Assembly: GCA_001897425.1 (NCBI GenBank)
Contig: MKSW01000025.1
Coordinates: 1 to 60,020, forward strand
Direction: 5' to 3'
DNA length: 60,020 nucleotides
Source of the DNA: Actinobacteria bacterium 69-20
Lineage (GTDB): Bacteria > Actinomycetota > Actinomycetes > Mycobacteriales > Nakamurellaceae
Shown here: piece after piece, positions 23,548-33,300 of the stretch
Layout of the letters: each line of letters opens with the position of its first letter
Numbering within the stretch: the first letter of the stretch is position 1
Program-made: the position numbers and the translations under genes
The notes under the pieces: model-generated
What the model was told of the DNA's origin: nothing
Seen by the model: the letters and a program-made list of their open reading frames with translations, nothing else
Databases searched by the model: none

Positions 23548-24092
23548 CGCGCTCGTCACGCCCGATCATGACGGCACGGCCGACCATGACGGTGGTCGCG
23601 GCGGTCGCCGCCAACGGTGTGATCGGCGCCGACGGCGACCTCGCCTGGCGCAACTCCGCAGATCTGCGCCGGCTCAAGGCGCTGACCATGGGGCACACGC
23701 TGGTGATGGGGCGGAAGAACTTCGACGCGATCGGCCGGCCGCTGCCGGGACGGCGCACCGTGGTCCTCACCCGACGGGCCGACTGGGCAGCCGACGGGGT
23801 GACCGTCGTGCATGACGCCGGTGCGGAGTTGGATGCGGCGCTGGCGGCGATCGTCGCGGACACCGGCGATACCGACGTCTTCGTCTTCGGTGGTGGTGAG
23901 ATCTACGCCGAGTTGATCGGGCGAGCAGACGCCTTGGAGCTGACGGAGATCGACGCGGAACTGCCGGGAGACGTCTTCTTCCCACCGGTCGACTGGGCCG
24001 AGTGGACGGAAGTCCGTCGCGAAGCGCAGGACGGGTTCGCGTGGGTGCGCTATGAGCGCCGGCCGGGCGGCGACGCGCACACGGCCAACTGA
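23544..24092 (+). CDS. dfrA: dihydrofolate reductase
   Basis: 182 residues. It reduces dihydrofolate to tetrahydrofolate with [26 protein letters not shown] holds the substrate loop, [30 protein letters not shown] the cofactor loop, and [14 protein letters not shown] the GG motif. The ATG overlapping the thyA stop is chosen; it adds about 14 residues before the conserved core, where another ATG (23586) lies. The acidic residue usual in the folate pocket is Asp in the ADGDLAW region or the nearby NSADLRRLK. Confidence 0.95.
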   Translation: MTRSSRPIMTARPTMTVVAAVAANGVIGADGDLAWRNSADLRRLKALTMGHTLVMGRKNFDAIGRPLPGRRTVVLTRRADWAADGVTVVHDAGAELDAALAAIVADTGDTDVFVFGGGEIYAELIGRADALELTEIDAELPGDVFFPPVDWAEWTEVRREAQDGFAWVRYERRPGGDAHTAN

Positions 24093-24141
24093 GGCGCCAG
24101 CCGTTGTCTCGCGCGCCGCGCCGCGCCGCGCGACCGGTTCG

Positions 24142-24465
24142 TCAGACGACGGACGGCGCGGACGGCGTCCGTCGGTACGGCATGACGATGCGCAGGTCGT
24201 TCGCACCGGAGCGGACCGCGGCGTCGGGCATCGCGCGCCCATGCCGCATGGTGACGCTGGCGGAGTCGAGCACATCCGAGACATCGAGGTCGAGGGCCAC
24301 ACAGATCGCCGCGAGTAACTCGCTGGATGCCTCCTTGCGGCCGCGCTCAACCTCCGAGAGGTAGCCGAGAGACACGTTCGCCGCGGTAGACACATCGCGC
24401 AGCGTCCGGTTCTGGCCCACGCGGGCATGCCGCAGCGTCCCACCCAGTGCGTCGCGCAGCAGCAT
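24142..24465 (-). CDS. clgR: ClgR-type regulator of Clp proteases
   Basis: 107 residues. The XRE-type [23 protein letters not shown] with [19 protein letters not shown] matches the highly conserved ClgR core of corynebacteria and mycobacteria, which activates clp and other proteolysis genes. It is downstream of pgsA and cinA, as in M. tuberculosis. An AGGAGGGG SD sequence lies 6 nt before the ATG. A separate promoter in the 214-bp gap after cinA is possible. Confidence 0.9.
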   Translation of the reverse strand: MLLRDALGGTLRHARVGQNRTLRDVSTAANVSLGYLSEVERGRKEASSELLAAICVALDLDVSDVLDSASVTMRHGRAMPDAAVRSGANDLRIVMPYRRTPSAPSVV

Positions 24466-24588
24466 CTCGCCCCTCCTGATGACTCGCGCCGAGCCTTCTG
24501 GTTCTACGGTACCCGCTGGGTCCGACGGTCATGCCCGTTCGCCCACCGTACTCGAAACGCTTGCGGTGGGGTGATTGTTCCCGGCACC

Positions 24589-24675
24589 GTCGTGTCGCGC
24601 CGGGCTCGGCATGTCGCTGCCATGTCGCAGTCAGGTCCCGGTCAGGTCCCAGTCGTGTCGCGCCGGGCTCGGCAT
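24589..24675. repeat. 24-bp direct repeat between cinA and clgR
   Basis: Two identical 24-bp copies, at 24589-24612 and 24652-24675, share the core GTCGTGTCGCGCCGGGCT. Between them are shorter echoes (two close copies of GGTCCC). The second copy ends 4 bp before the cinA stop codon. A nearby hairpin, CCCACCG and CGGTGGG (24542-24570), may end the cinA transcript. Confidence 0.6.
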
Positions 24676-24679
24676 ACCG

Positions 24680-25225
24680 TCATCCGCGGACAGTTCCTTC
24701 ACCAACCAAGCGTTCGAGTTCCTCGACGGCGCAGCGCACCGCCGCCGCCCGGACGTCGAAGCGCGTCACGGGTGCCACGCTCAGCCGGCGGACCGTCGAG
24801 CCGGCCGGCGACGCGAGACCGACGAAGACCGTGCCCGGCGGCTGTCCCCCCTGGGACGTGGGGCCGGCGACGCCGGTCAGCCCAATGCCGATCCGCGCCG
24901 CGCAACGATCGCGGATGCCGGTCGCCAGTTGGCGCGCGACGTCCGGATCGACGGGCCCCACACACTCCAGCAGACCCGGGTCGACGCCCACCAGGGTGGA
25001 TTTGAGATCTGTTGCATAGCAGACGATTCCACCGCGGAGCACGGCAGACGAGCCGGGCACTTCGGTCAACGCCGCGGTCAACAGCCCGGCGGTCAGGGAT
25101 TCCGCGGCGGCCACCGTCCACCGGCGCGCGGCAAGGGCCTCGATCAGCGCCGTCATCCGCTGCAGGTCGAGGCCGAGCAGCGGGCACAGCCCCGCACCGG
25201 TGCCATGCACCGCGCTGCCGCTCAT
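24680..25225 (-). CDS. cinA: CinA C-terminal domain protein (NMN amidohydrolase type)
   Basis: 181 residues. It contains only the CinA_C (PncC-like) domain: WTVAAAESLTAGLLTAALTEVPGSS, GIVCYATDLKSTLVGV, and GLTGVAGPTSQGGQPPGTVFVG. The E. coli enzyme deamidates nicotinamide mononucleotide to recycle NAD. The ATG overlaps the pgsA stop by 4 nt; an internal ATG at residue 24 would remove an unconserved tail. The N-terminal MoCF domain of longer CinA proteins is absent, as usual for this locus. Confidence 0.9.
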   Translation of the reverse strand: MSGSAVHGTGAGLCPLLGLDLQRMTALIEALAARRWTVAAAESLTAGLLTAALTEVPGSSAVLRGGIVCYATDLKSTLVGVDPGLLECVGPVDPDVARQLATGIRDRCAARIGIGLTGVAGPTSQGGQPPGTVFVGLASPAGSTVRRLSVAPVTRFDVRAAAVRCAVEELERLVGEGTVRG

Positions 25226-25842
25226 GTCCGGTCGGAGCGCCCGGCCCGCCGCGCCCGGCTGACCAGCGCGCCGGCGCGGGCGAGGTAGTCCAGGCCCGTC
25301 GCGATCGTCAGGATGATCGCGGCCGCCATCAGGATGCCGCGCCCCCAATCGATGGCGGAATGCGGTAGTGGCAGCGAGGCGAGAGGCAGCACGTACAGCC
25401 CGATCGCGACGATCTGCACGAGGGTCTTGACCTTGCCGCCCGGGCTCGCCGCGATCACTCCGTACCGGATCACCGCCAATCGCAGCAGCGTGATCCCGAT
25501 CTCCCGGGTGAGAATGACAACCGTAATCCACCAATAGATCTCGCCGAGCAACGCGAGGCCGACCAGCGCGGAGCCGATCAGTGCCTTGTCCGCGATCGGA
25601 TCGGCGATCTTGCCGAAGTCGGTGACCTGCCCGCGGCGCCGTGCGATCCGCCCGTCATACCTATCGGTGATGGCGGCGACCGCGAAGATGCCCCCGGCCA
25701 CCCACCGTGCCGCCGGAACGTGCCCGCCCCCCGCGAAGAGTGCCAGCAGGAAGACCGGAACCAGGATCAACCGGAGGATCGTCAGCATGTTCGGCAGATT
25801 GACCAACGTCAGGCGGCCGGGCAGGTGACTGGGCGACGTCAT
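25222..25842 (-). CDS. pgsA: CDP-diacylglycerol-glycerol-3-phosphate phosphatidyltransferase
   Basis: 206 residues, integral membrane. The CDP-alcohol transferase signature is complete: D60, D63-G64, A67-R68, G77, D81 and D85 at the exact family spacing. Several hydrophobic segments (for example LILVPVFLLALFA, ALVGLALLGEIYWWITVVIL) follow. It makes phosphatidylglycerol phosphate for cardiolipin synthesis, or is the PgsA3 paralogue of this neighbourhood, whose substrate is less certain. It leads the pgsA-cinA-clgR operon. Confidence 0.92.
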   Translation of the reverse strand: MTSPSHLPGRLTLVNLPNMLTILRLILVPVFLLALFAGGGHVPAARWVAGGIFAVAAITDRYDGRIARRRGQVTDFGKIADPIADKALIGSALVGLALLGEIYWWITVVILTREIGITLLRLAVIRYGVIAASPGGKVKTLVQIVAIGLYVLPLASLPLPHSAIDWGRGILMAAAIILTIATGLDYLARAGALVSRARRAGRSDRT

Positions 25843-26056
25843 GCGGAGCCCTCCGAGCGTGCAGGCGTGCGGCTGGAGTCATCTCCTCGCGGCCGAACGG
25901 CGCGATCGGCCCCGGCACGCGGCGCTTCGTCGCGAACGCGTCGCATGGCACTGCGCGAAGGGGTCGGCATCCCCCAAGGGTAGTCGGCACCGAACCGGCA
26001 GCGGCGCAGGGAGCCTGTTGCCGGAAGCGATCCGGCGGTGATTACGCTGATCGAAC

Positions 26057-26575
26057 ATGACGCCATCCCCCGCCGGCAGCGATTCCATCGTGGTCCGGCG
26101 CGCCCGGGTGGCCGACGTTCGCCGCGTCAAGGAACTGGTCGACTGCTACGCGGGGCCGATCCTGCTGGAGAAGTCGCTGGCGAACCTGTTCGAGGACGTC
26201 ACGGAGTTCTGGGTCGCCGAGGTCGACGGCGAGGTGCAGGGATGCGGCGCGCTGCATGTGCTGTGGGAGGACCTGGGCGAGATCCGGACGGTGGCCACCA
26301 ATCCGGAGCTGCGTGGCCGCGGCATCGGTGGCGCGCTCTGCCGCGCGGTGATCGCGGAGGCGCAGCGGCTCGGCATCGCCCGGCTGTTCGTGCTGACGTT
26401 CGAGGTGAGCTTCTTCGCCGGCCTAGGGTTCGAACCGATCTCGGAGCTCGGGCTGTCGCCCGAGGGCTTCGCCGAACTTCGCCGGTCCTACGATGCGGGC
26501 GTCGCCGAGTTCCTCGATCTGCCCTATGTCAAGCCGAACACGCTCGGTAACACGCGAATGCTGAAGTACCTGTAG
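26057..26575 (+). CDS. argA: GNAT acetyltransferase, short ArgA-like
   Basis: 172 residues. A single GNAT domain: VRRARVADVRRVKELVDCY opens, WEDLGEIRTVATNPELRGRGIGGALCRAVI holds the acetyl-CoA loop (RGRGIG), and VSFFAGLGFEPI closes. It resembles the short N-acetylglutamate synthase next to pgsA3 in M. tuberculosis, which starts arginine synthesis. The 214-bp gap to pgsA is divergent and carries no recognisable gene. Confidence 0.82.
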   Translation: MTPSPAGSDSIVVRRARVADVRRVKELVDCYAGPILLEKSLANLFEDVTEFWVAEVDGEVQGCGALHVLWEDLGEIRTVATNPELRGRGIGGALCRAVIAEAQRLGIARLFVLTFEVSFFAGLGFEPISELGLSPEGFAELRRSYDAGVAEFLDLPYVKPNTLGNTRMLKYL

Positions 26576-26624
26576 TACCTGCCTGCACCGCCGGAGGGGC
26601 CCCGGTCCGCTGTGCCCTGAACTG

Positions 26625-26861
26625 CTATGCCCCGACCTTGATCATCAGGCCCACGCCGAAGATGCAGACGAGCCAGATCAGCGCCACGAACAGCGTGATG
26701 CGATCCAGGTTTTTCTCCACCACGCTCGACCCGGAGAGGGTGGACTGCATACCCCCGCCGAACAGCGAGGTGAGCCCGCCACCCTTTCCCTTGTGCAACA
26801 GGATCAGCGCCATCAGGGCCAGGCTGGTGATCACCAGCACGATATCGAGAAACAGTGACAT
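26625..26861 (-). CDS. secG: preprotein translocase subunit SecG
   Basis: 78 residues with two hydrophobic spans (LDIVLVITSLALMALILL and ITLFVALIWLVCIFGVGLMI) and the cytosolic loop HKGKGGGLTSLFGGGMQ between them, diagnostic of SecG. It assists SecYE in protein export. It is the last gene of the glycolytic cluster, as usual in actinobacteria. Confidence 0.95.
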   Translation of the reverse strand: MSLFLDIVLVITSLALMALILLHKGKGGGLTSLFGGGMQSTLSGSSVVEKNLDRITLFVALIWLVCIFGVGLMIKVGA

Positions 26862-26935
26862 GGAGAGGCGGCCTTTGCGCGTGCGTTGTCTGGAGTGAGG
26901 GTCTTGAAGGGCGGTTCGACAGGCAGTTTACCCTG

Positions 26936-27745
26936 TTACGCGAGGATGCCGACCGCGTTGGCCGCCAGCGTCGCGAACTCGGTGCCGTCCAGGGACGCCC
27001 CGCCGACCAGCGCGCCGTCCACATCGGGCTGCGCCATGATCTCGGCGACGTTGCTCGACTTGACCGAGCCGCCGTACAGGATCCGGATCGCCGCGGCCGT
27101 CTTCGGCCCGTATAGGTCGATCAACGTCTGCCGCAGCGCGGCGCAGACCTCCTGGGCGTCCGCCGGGGTCGCCACCCGGCCCGTCCCGATCGCCCACACC
27201 GGCTCGTACGCCAGCACCACGTTCTCGGCATCGTCGGCGCCGACCGACGCGAGCGCCACGCGCAGCTGGGCGGTGGCGTGCTCGCAATGGCGCGCGGCCT
27301 CGCGGACGTCCAGCCCCTCCCCCACGCACAGGATCGGGCGCAGCCCGTTGCGAAGCGCCGCCGTCACCTTGGCGGCGACCACGTCATCGGTCTCGTCGTG
27401 GTACTGGCGCCGCTCCGAGTGACCGACCGTGACGTACGTGCAGCCGAGCTTCGCCAACATCGCCCCGGATACCTCGCCGGTGTAGGCACCCGAGTCGTGC
27501 ACGGACAGATCCTGTGCGCCGTAGGCGATCTCGAGCTTGTCGCCGTCCACCAGTGTCTGCACCGACCGCAGATCCGTGAACGGCGGAAGCACCGCGACCT
27601 CGACCCGGGCGAGGTACTTCTCCGGCAAGGTGAAGGCGATCTTCTGCACCAGCGCAATCGCCTCGAGATGGTTCAGGTTCATCTTCCAGTTGCCGGCGAT
27701 GAGCAGCTTGCGCGCCGCTGCGCCGCTCTGGTTCTTGGCGGCCAT
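26936..27745 (-). CDS. tpiA: triosephosphate isomerase
   Basis: 269 residues. Interconverts dihydroxyacetone phosphate and glyceraldehyde 3-phosphate. Catalytic residues: Lys in [10 protein letters not shown], His in [10 protein letters not shown], Glu in [12 protein letters not shown]; the phosphate loop is LYGGSVK. The start is 1 nt after the pgk stop, so the two are translationally linked. Confidence 0.97.
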   Translation of the reverse strand: MAAKNQSGAAARKLLIAGNWKMNLNHLEAIALVQKIAFTLPEKYLARVEVAVLPPFTDLRSVQTLVDGDKLEIAYGAQDLSVHDSGAYTGEVSGAMLAKLGCTYVTVGHSERRQYHDETDDVVAAKVTAALRNGLRPILCVGEGLDVREAARHCEHATAQLRVALASVGADDAENVVLAYEPVWAIGTGRVATPADAQEVCAALRQTLIDLYGPKTAAAIRILYGGSVKSSNVAEIMAQPDVDGALVGGASLDGTEFATLAANAVGILA

Positions 27746-27746
27746 G

Positions 27747-28952
27747 TCAGTTCTCCAAGACGGTGATGCCGGGCAGTTCGGCACCTTCGAGGAACTCCAG
27801 CGACGCACCTCCGCCGGTCGAGATGTGGCTGAATCCGGCTTCGTCGATGCCGAGTTGCCGGACGGCCGCCGCCGAATCACCGCCGCCGACCACGGAGAAG
27901 GCCGAGCTGTCGGCGATCGCCTGCGCGACCGCGCGCGTCCCCTCCGCGAACGGCGCCATCTCGAACACGCCGACCGGTCCGTTCCAGAAGATCGTCCGCG
28001 CGTTCGCGATCACCGCCGCGAACGCCTCCCGGGTCGCCGGGCCGATGTCCAGACCCTGCCAGCCGTCGGGGATCTCGGTCGCCGCGACGACCCGCGTGGC
28101 GGCATCCGCCGAGAAACCATCGGCGATGACGATGTCCCGGGGCAGGACGATCTTCTTCGCGTGTTGTGCCAGCAGCTCGCGACAGGTGTCGATCTGGTCC
28201 GCCTGCAGCAGCGAGCCGCCCACCCCGTGGCCCTGGGCCGCCAGGAACGTGTAGGCCATCCCGCCGCCGATCAGCAGCGTGTCGACCTTGGCCAGCAGTG
28301 CGGTGATGACGCCGAGTTTGTCGGACACCTTGGCGCCGCCGAGAACGACGACATATGGACGGTCCGGGTCGCCGGTGAGCTTGCGGAGCACCGCGGTCTC
28401 GGCCGTGACCAGATAGCCGGCGTAGTGCGGCAGCCGCTGCGCGACGTCGTAGACGGACGCCTGCTTGCGGTGGACCACGCCGAACCCGTCGGACACGAAC
28501 GCCGCGTCGGCACCGACCGACGCGACGAGTTCATCGGCGAGGGCGGCGCGTTCCGCCGCGTCCTTGCTCGTCTCGCGCGCGTCGAACCGGACGTTCTCCA
28601 GGAGCGTGACCGGGTTGAGGCCGTCCATCTGCGCCACGGCCTGTCGGACGTCGTCCAGGTTCTTAGCGAGGAAGACCGTCTTGCCCAGCAGTTCGCACAG
28701 CCGCTTCGCCACGGGTTCGAGGGACAGCGTCGGATCGGGCGCGCCTTTGGGACGGCCCAGATGTGCCATCACCACCACATGGGCGCCGCCGTCGGTCAGT
28801 GCCTTGATAGTTGGCACGCTCGCCCGAATCCGCCCGTCGTCGGTGATCACCGGGGTGGCGCCGGACCGATCGAGCGGGACGTTCAGGTCCGAACGGACCA
28901 GCACCGTCCGGCCGGTGACGCCGGTGGCGAGCAGGTCATCGAGGGTCTGCAC
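27747..28952 (-). CDS. pgk: phosphoglycerate kinase
   Basis: 401 residues. Transfers phosphate from 1,3-bisphosphoglycerate to ADP. Landmarks are [55 protein letters not shown] and [15 protein letters not shown]. The GTG at 28952 fits the family start and has AGAGGA 8 nt upstream. It is 135 bp after gap, across a strong hairpin. Confidence 0.97.
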   Translation of the reverse strand: MQTLDDLLATGVTGRTVLVRSDLNVPLDRSGATPVITDDGRIRASVPTIKALTDGGAHVVVMAHLGRPKGAPDPTLSLEPVAKRLCELLGKTVFLAKNLDDVRQAVAQMDGLNPVTLLENVRFDARETSKDAAERAALADELVASVGADAAFVSDGFGVVHRKQASVYDVAQRLPHYAGYLVTAETAVLRKLTGDPDRPYVVVLGGAKVSDKLGVITALLAKVDTLLIGGGMAYTFLAAQGHGVGGSLLQADQIDTCRELLAQHAKKIVLPRDIVIADGFSADAATRVVAATEIPDGWQGLDIGPATREAFAAVIANARTIFWNGPVGVFEMAPFAEGTRAVAQAIADSSAFSVVGGGDSAAAVRQLGIDEAGFSHISTGGGASLEFLEGAELPGITVLEN

Positions 28953-28995
28953 GGGAATCCTCTCGCGAAGCGGATGGGGCGGACGGGCGACTCGC

Positions 28996-29034
28996 GCCGG
29001 TGACGGGCCGCGACTGTCGCGGTCCGTCACCGGC
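28996..29034 (-). terminator. hairpin between gap and pgk
   Basis: GCCGGTGACGG (28996-29006) pairs perfectly with CCGTCACCGGC (29024-29034), and inside it CCGCGA pairs with TCGCGG around a 3-nt loop. There is no T-run, so it may be a partial terminator, an RNA-processing site or a stabiliser that lets gap be expressed above pgk and tpiA. Confidence 0.5.
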
Positions 29035-29087
29035 GTGCGGTGCCGGTCCGGGGCGTCTGACAGGGAGGCAGCGCCAGGGAGACGCGG

Positions 29088-30098
<1,011 letters not shown>

Positions 30099-30182
30099 TC
30101 AGGTCTCCTTGCGTGGTAGTGGTTCGCCGTGCCGCCACGGCGGCGTTTCGCGGGCCATTCAGCGCTATCCTAACCGGACTGA

Positions 30183-30198
30183 GCTGTATCGATACAGC
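30183..30198. promoter_or_regulatory. 16-bp perfect palindrome upstream of gap
   Basis: GCTGTATCGATACAGC lies 88 bp before the gap start. On the minus strand TAGGAT, a possible -10, follows at a distance that puts the palindrome on the -35 region, so it looks like a repressor or activator site for glycolysis. No regulator gene sits beside it. Confidence 0.5.
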
Positions 30199-30246
30199 AC
30201 CGTCACCCTGTGACAAAGCCGATAGCGCGACCAGCGGAGACAGGCG

Positions 30247-31227
30247 TCACATGTCGAGCATCTCGGGGGTCACCGCGGACTCGGTGCCCGGCAACCCCAG
30301 TTGGCGTGCACGCCGATCGGCGATCGTCAGCAGGCGTCGGATGCGCCCGGCGATGGCGTCCTTCGTCATCGGCGGATCGGCGAGCTGGCCGAGTTCTTCG
30401 AGGGAGACCTGCCCATGGGCGATGCGCAGGCGTCCGGCCTCGGCCAGGTGTTCGGGGGCGCCATCACCGAGGATGTCCAGCGCGCGACTCACCCGAGCAG
30501 CCGCGGCGACCGCCGCGCGCGCCGACCGGCGCAGGTTGGCGTCATCGAAGTTGGCGAGGCGGTTGGCGGTGGCCCGCACCTCCCGGTGCTCCCGACGGTC
30601 CTGCCAGGTGACCACCGAGCGGCTGGCACCCATCCGGCCGAGTAGCGTCGCGATGGCGTCGCCGTCCCGGATCACCACCCGATCCGCGCCGCGCACCTCC
30701 CGGGCCTTCGCGGCCACTCCGAGACGGCGGGCGGCGCCCACCAGTGCCAGTGCGGCCTCCGGGCCCGGGCAGGTGACCTCGAGCGCGACCGAACGCCCCG
30801 GCTCGGTGAGCGATCCGTGCGCCAGGAACGCGCCGCGCCACGCGGCCTCGGCGTCGACCACCGAGCCGGCGACGATCTGCGGCGGCAGCCCGCGTACCGG
30901 CCTGCCGCGCTGATCCAGCAGGCCTGTCTGGCGGGCGAGCGTGTCGCCGCCGGCGACCACCCGGACCAGGTAGTGCGTGCTCTTCCGCAGCCCGGTCGGT
31001 GCGACGGACTGCAACATCGCGGCCTGCCCGTACAGCTCCCCGATATCGCGCCGCACCCGCTGGGCCGTGGGCGCATGATCGAGTTCCGCCTCGACCACCA
31101 CCCGGCCGGCGACGATGTGCAGGCCGCCGGCGAATCGGAGGATCGTCGCGATCTCGGCCTTGCGCGCGGAGGCCTTCGCGATCGGAACCCTGCAGAGTTC
31201 ATCCTTCACGTCACCGGTCATCGCCAT
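30247..31227 (-). CDS. whiA: WhiA sporulation/cell-division regulator
   Basis: 326 residues. N-terminal LAGLIDADG-derived domain ([39 protein letters not shown]) and a C-terminal HTH ([31 protein letters not shown] region). In actinobacteria it regulates cell-division genes together with WhiB. The M-A-M-T start at 31227 matches mycobacterial WhiA. It begins the conserved whiA-yvcK-rapZ-uvrC run, read in the order uvrC to whiA. Confidence 0.95.
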   Translation of the reverse strand: MAMTGDVKDELCRVPIAKASARKAEIATILRFAGGLHIVAGRVVVEAELDHAPTAQRVRRDIGELYGQAAMLQSVAPTGLRKSTHYLVRVVAGGDTLARQTGLLDQRGRPVRGLPPQIVAGSVVDAEAAWRGAFLAHGSLTEPGRSVALEVTCPGPEAALALVGAARRLGVAAKAREVRGADRVVIRDGDAIATLLGRMGASRSVVTWQDRREHREVRATANRLANFDDANLRRSARAAVAAAARVSRALDILGDGAPEHLAEAGRLRIAHGQVSLEELGQLADPPMTKDAIAGRIRRLLTIADRRARQLGLPGTESAVTPEMLDM

Positions 31228-31282
31228 GGATCTGCCACGCTCCTGTCTAGGGGCCACTTGCCCGGGGGCCACTCGTGATCGG

Positions 31283-32338
31283 TCATTGTGTCGGGGCGCC
31301 GACCGGGAGGCTCGGAATGCTGCGGCCCGGCTGATAATCGCCGAACCCGGCGAGCACACTGCCCAACACCGCGGACAGCGAGGGCGCATGGTGCCGCGGG
31401 CTCGTGCCGTCGGCGATGTCCTCGAGGAGCAGTCGGGCACCGAGCCGCTTCGCCGCGGAGGTCAGGCGTTGCGGCAGCGCAACGGCCCTGCGGTCGGCGA
31501 GCACGGTGTCGATGGTCAGCCCCGGGGCGTGCACCCTGAGCACGTCGAGATGCTGTTCGGGCGAGAACCCCTCGGTCTCACCGGGCTGCGGCGCCAGGTT
31601 GAGGACGACCAGCCGGTGCGCCCGGGCGGAGGCGATGGCCGCGCCCAGCTCCGGGACCAGCAGATGCGGCAGCACACTGGTGAACCACGAACCCGGCCCC
31701 AGGGTGATCAGGTCCGCCGCCGCGATCGCCGCCAGCGCCTCGGGGCAGGCCGGGACGTCCGCGGGTGTGAGCCGCACCGATTGCACGTCCCCCGGTGTGG
31801 CCGCAACAGCGACCTGACCGCGGATCTGGCGCACGGCGGCGGGGTCCTCGTCCAGGCCCGTGACGTCGGCTATGAGATCGAGCGGCTGGCACGCCATGGG
31901 CAGCACGCGGCCGCGCGCGTGCAGCAGCCGAGCCGCGGCGTCCAGCGCCGCGACGGGATCGCCGAGAACCTGCGACAGCCCCACGAGCACGATATTGCCG
32001 ACGGGGTGGCCGGTGAGCGCGCCCTGCCCGCTGAACCGATGCTGGAAGGTGCGCCCGAGCAGGTCCGCGTCCGCGTCGTCCCCGGCCAGCGCCGCCAGCG
32101 CCATGCGCAGATCGCCGGGCGGCAGGATCCCCGGCACGTCACGCCGTAGGCGGCCCGAGGAGCCGCCGTCGTCGGCCACGGTGACCACCGCCGTGATGTC
32201 CACATCGAGACCGCGCAGCGCCGTCAGCATGACGAACAGCCCGTGCCCGCCGCCGATCGTGACAACCTTGGCCCTGTGGGCGGAAGCGGTGTCAGGTCGC
32301 GTCATCAACGGCGCGGACTGCGCCGGCAGGCCGGTCAT
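31283..32338 (-). CDS. yvcK: YvcK/CofD-like gluconeogenesis factor
   Basis: 351 residues. The motif [20 protein letters not shown] starts a CofD-like fold; [15 protein letters not shown] and [18 protein letters not shown] are conserved YvcK blocks. The family binds UDP-sugars and affects cell-wall metabolism on gluconeogenic carbon. The ATG overlaps the rapZ stop by 4 nt. Not to be confused with F420-making CofD. Confidence 0.92.
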   Translation of the reverse strand: MTGLPAQSAPLMTRPDTASAHRAKVVTIGGGHGLFVMLTALRGLDVDITAVVTVADDGGSSGRLRRDVPGILPPGDLRMALAALAGDDADADLLGRTFQHRFSGQGALTGHPVGNIVLVGLSQVLGDPVAALDAAARLLHARGRVLPMACQPLDLIADVTGLDEDPAAVRQIRGQVAVAATPGDVQSVRLTPADVPACPEALAAIAAADLITLGPGSWFTSVLPHLLVPELGAAIASARAHRLVVLNLAPQPGETEGFSPEQHLDVLRVHAPGLTIDTVLADRRAVALPQRLTSAAKRLGARLLLEDIADGTSPRHHAPSLSAVLGSVLAGFGDYQPGRSIPSLPVGAPTQ

Positions 32339-33243
32339 TCCCGCCCCAGGTCGCGGTGGACGACCTTGACGGTGCGCCCGCGTCCACCCAGCCGCCGGCC
32401 GATCTCCTCGGCGACGGCGACGCTCCGGTGCTTTCCGCCGGTGCAACCGATCGCCAGCGTGAGGTAGCGCTTACCCTCCCGCTCGTACCCGTCGCCGATC
32501 AAAGCCAGCAGGTCCAGATACCGGTCGATGAATTCGCGCGCCCCCGGTCGGGTCAGGACGTAGTCGGACACCGCATGGTCCGTCCCGTCCAGTTTGCGGA
32601 GCTCGGGCACCCAGTAGGGATTCGGCAGGAATCGCATGTCGACGACGAGGTCCGCGTCGAGCGGCAGCCCGTATTTGAATCCGAAGGAAAGGATCGTCAT
32701 CGACGCAGTCGGGCGGACATGCGGGAAGGCCTCGATGATGCGATCGCGCAATTCGTGCACGGACAGATCGCTCGTGTCGATCACCAGATCGGCCTCGTGC
32801 CGCAGCGGCCCCAGCAGTTTCCGCTCGGCGGCGAGACCGTCGACAAGGCGACCCTCGCCCTGCAGCGGGTGTGCCCGCCGGTTCGCCTCGTACCGTCGGA
32901 TGAGGGCCTCGTCACTGGCATCCAAGTAGAGCACCCGCGGTCGATATCCGCGGGCGTCGAGGGATTTGATGACTCCGGCCAGATCGGCGGTGAACACCCG
33001 GGCTCGTACGTCGAGAACCACGGCGATCCGATTGACCGCGCCGCCGGCGCGCGTGCCGAGATCGACCATGGTGCCGATGAGTTCGGCGGGCAGGTTGTCC
33101 ACCACGAACCAACCGAGATCCTCGAGACACTTCGCCGCCGTGGACCGACCAGCGCCCGAAAGTCCGGATATCACGGCAACTTCGATGCCGGGGAGGGGCG
33201 CGGCGCCGCCGGTCGGCGGGTCGGTGGGGGGCTCAGCGGTCAC
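32335..33243 (-). CDS. rapZ: RNase adapter/nucleotide-binding protein RapZ
   Basis: 302 residues. P-loop SGLSGAGRSTAAKCLEDLGW near 26-45, then VVDNLPAELI, and the C-terminal domain ending with IGCTGGKHRSVAVAEEIG. In E. coli it controls glucosamine-6-phosphate synthase through small RNAs; in actinobacteria its role is unclear. GTG start. It is 57 bp downstream of uvrC. Confidence 0.94.
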   Translation of the reverse strand: MTAEPPTDPPTGGAAPLPGIEVAVISGLSGAGRSTAAKCLEDLGWFVVDNLPAELIGTMVDLGTRAGGAVNRIAVVLDVRARVFTADLAGVIKSLDARGYRPRVLYLDASDEALIRRYEANRRAHPLQGEGRLVDGLAAERKLLGPLRHEADLVIDTSDLSVHELRDRIIEAFPHVRPTASMTILSFGFKYGLPLDADLVVDMRFLPNPYWVPELRKLDGTDHAVSDYVLTRPGAREFIDRYLDLLALIGDGYEREGKRYLTLAIGCTGGKHRSVAVAEEIGRRLGGRGRTVKVVHRDLGRE

Positions 33244-33300
33244 CCCTGTGATCCTGCCAGCTTCGCGACCGGGGCCGCTACCGGCCGGTGATGCGGGCGA

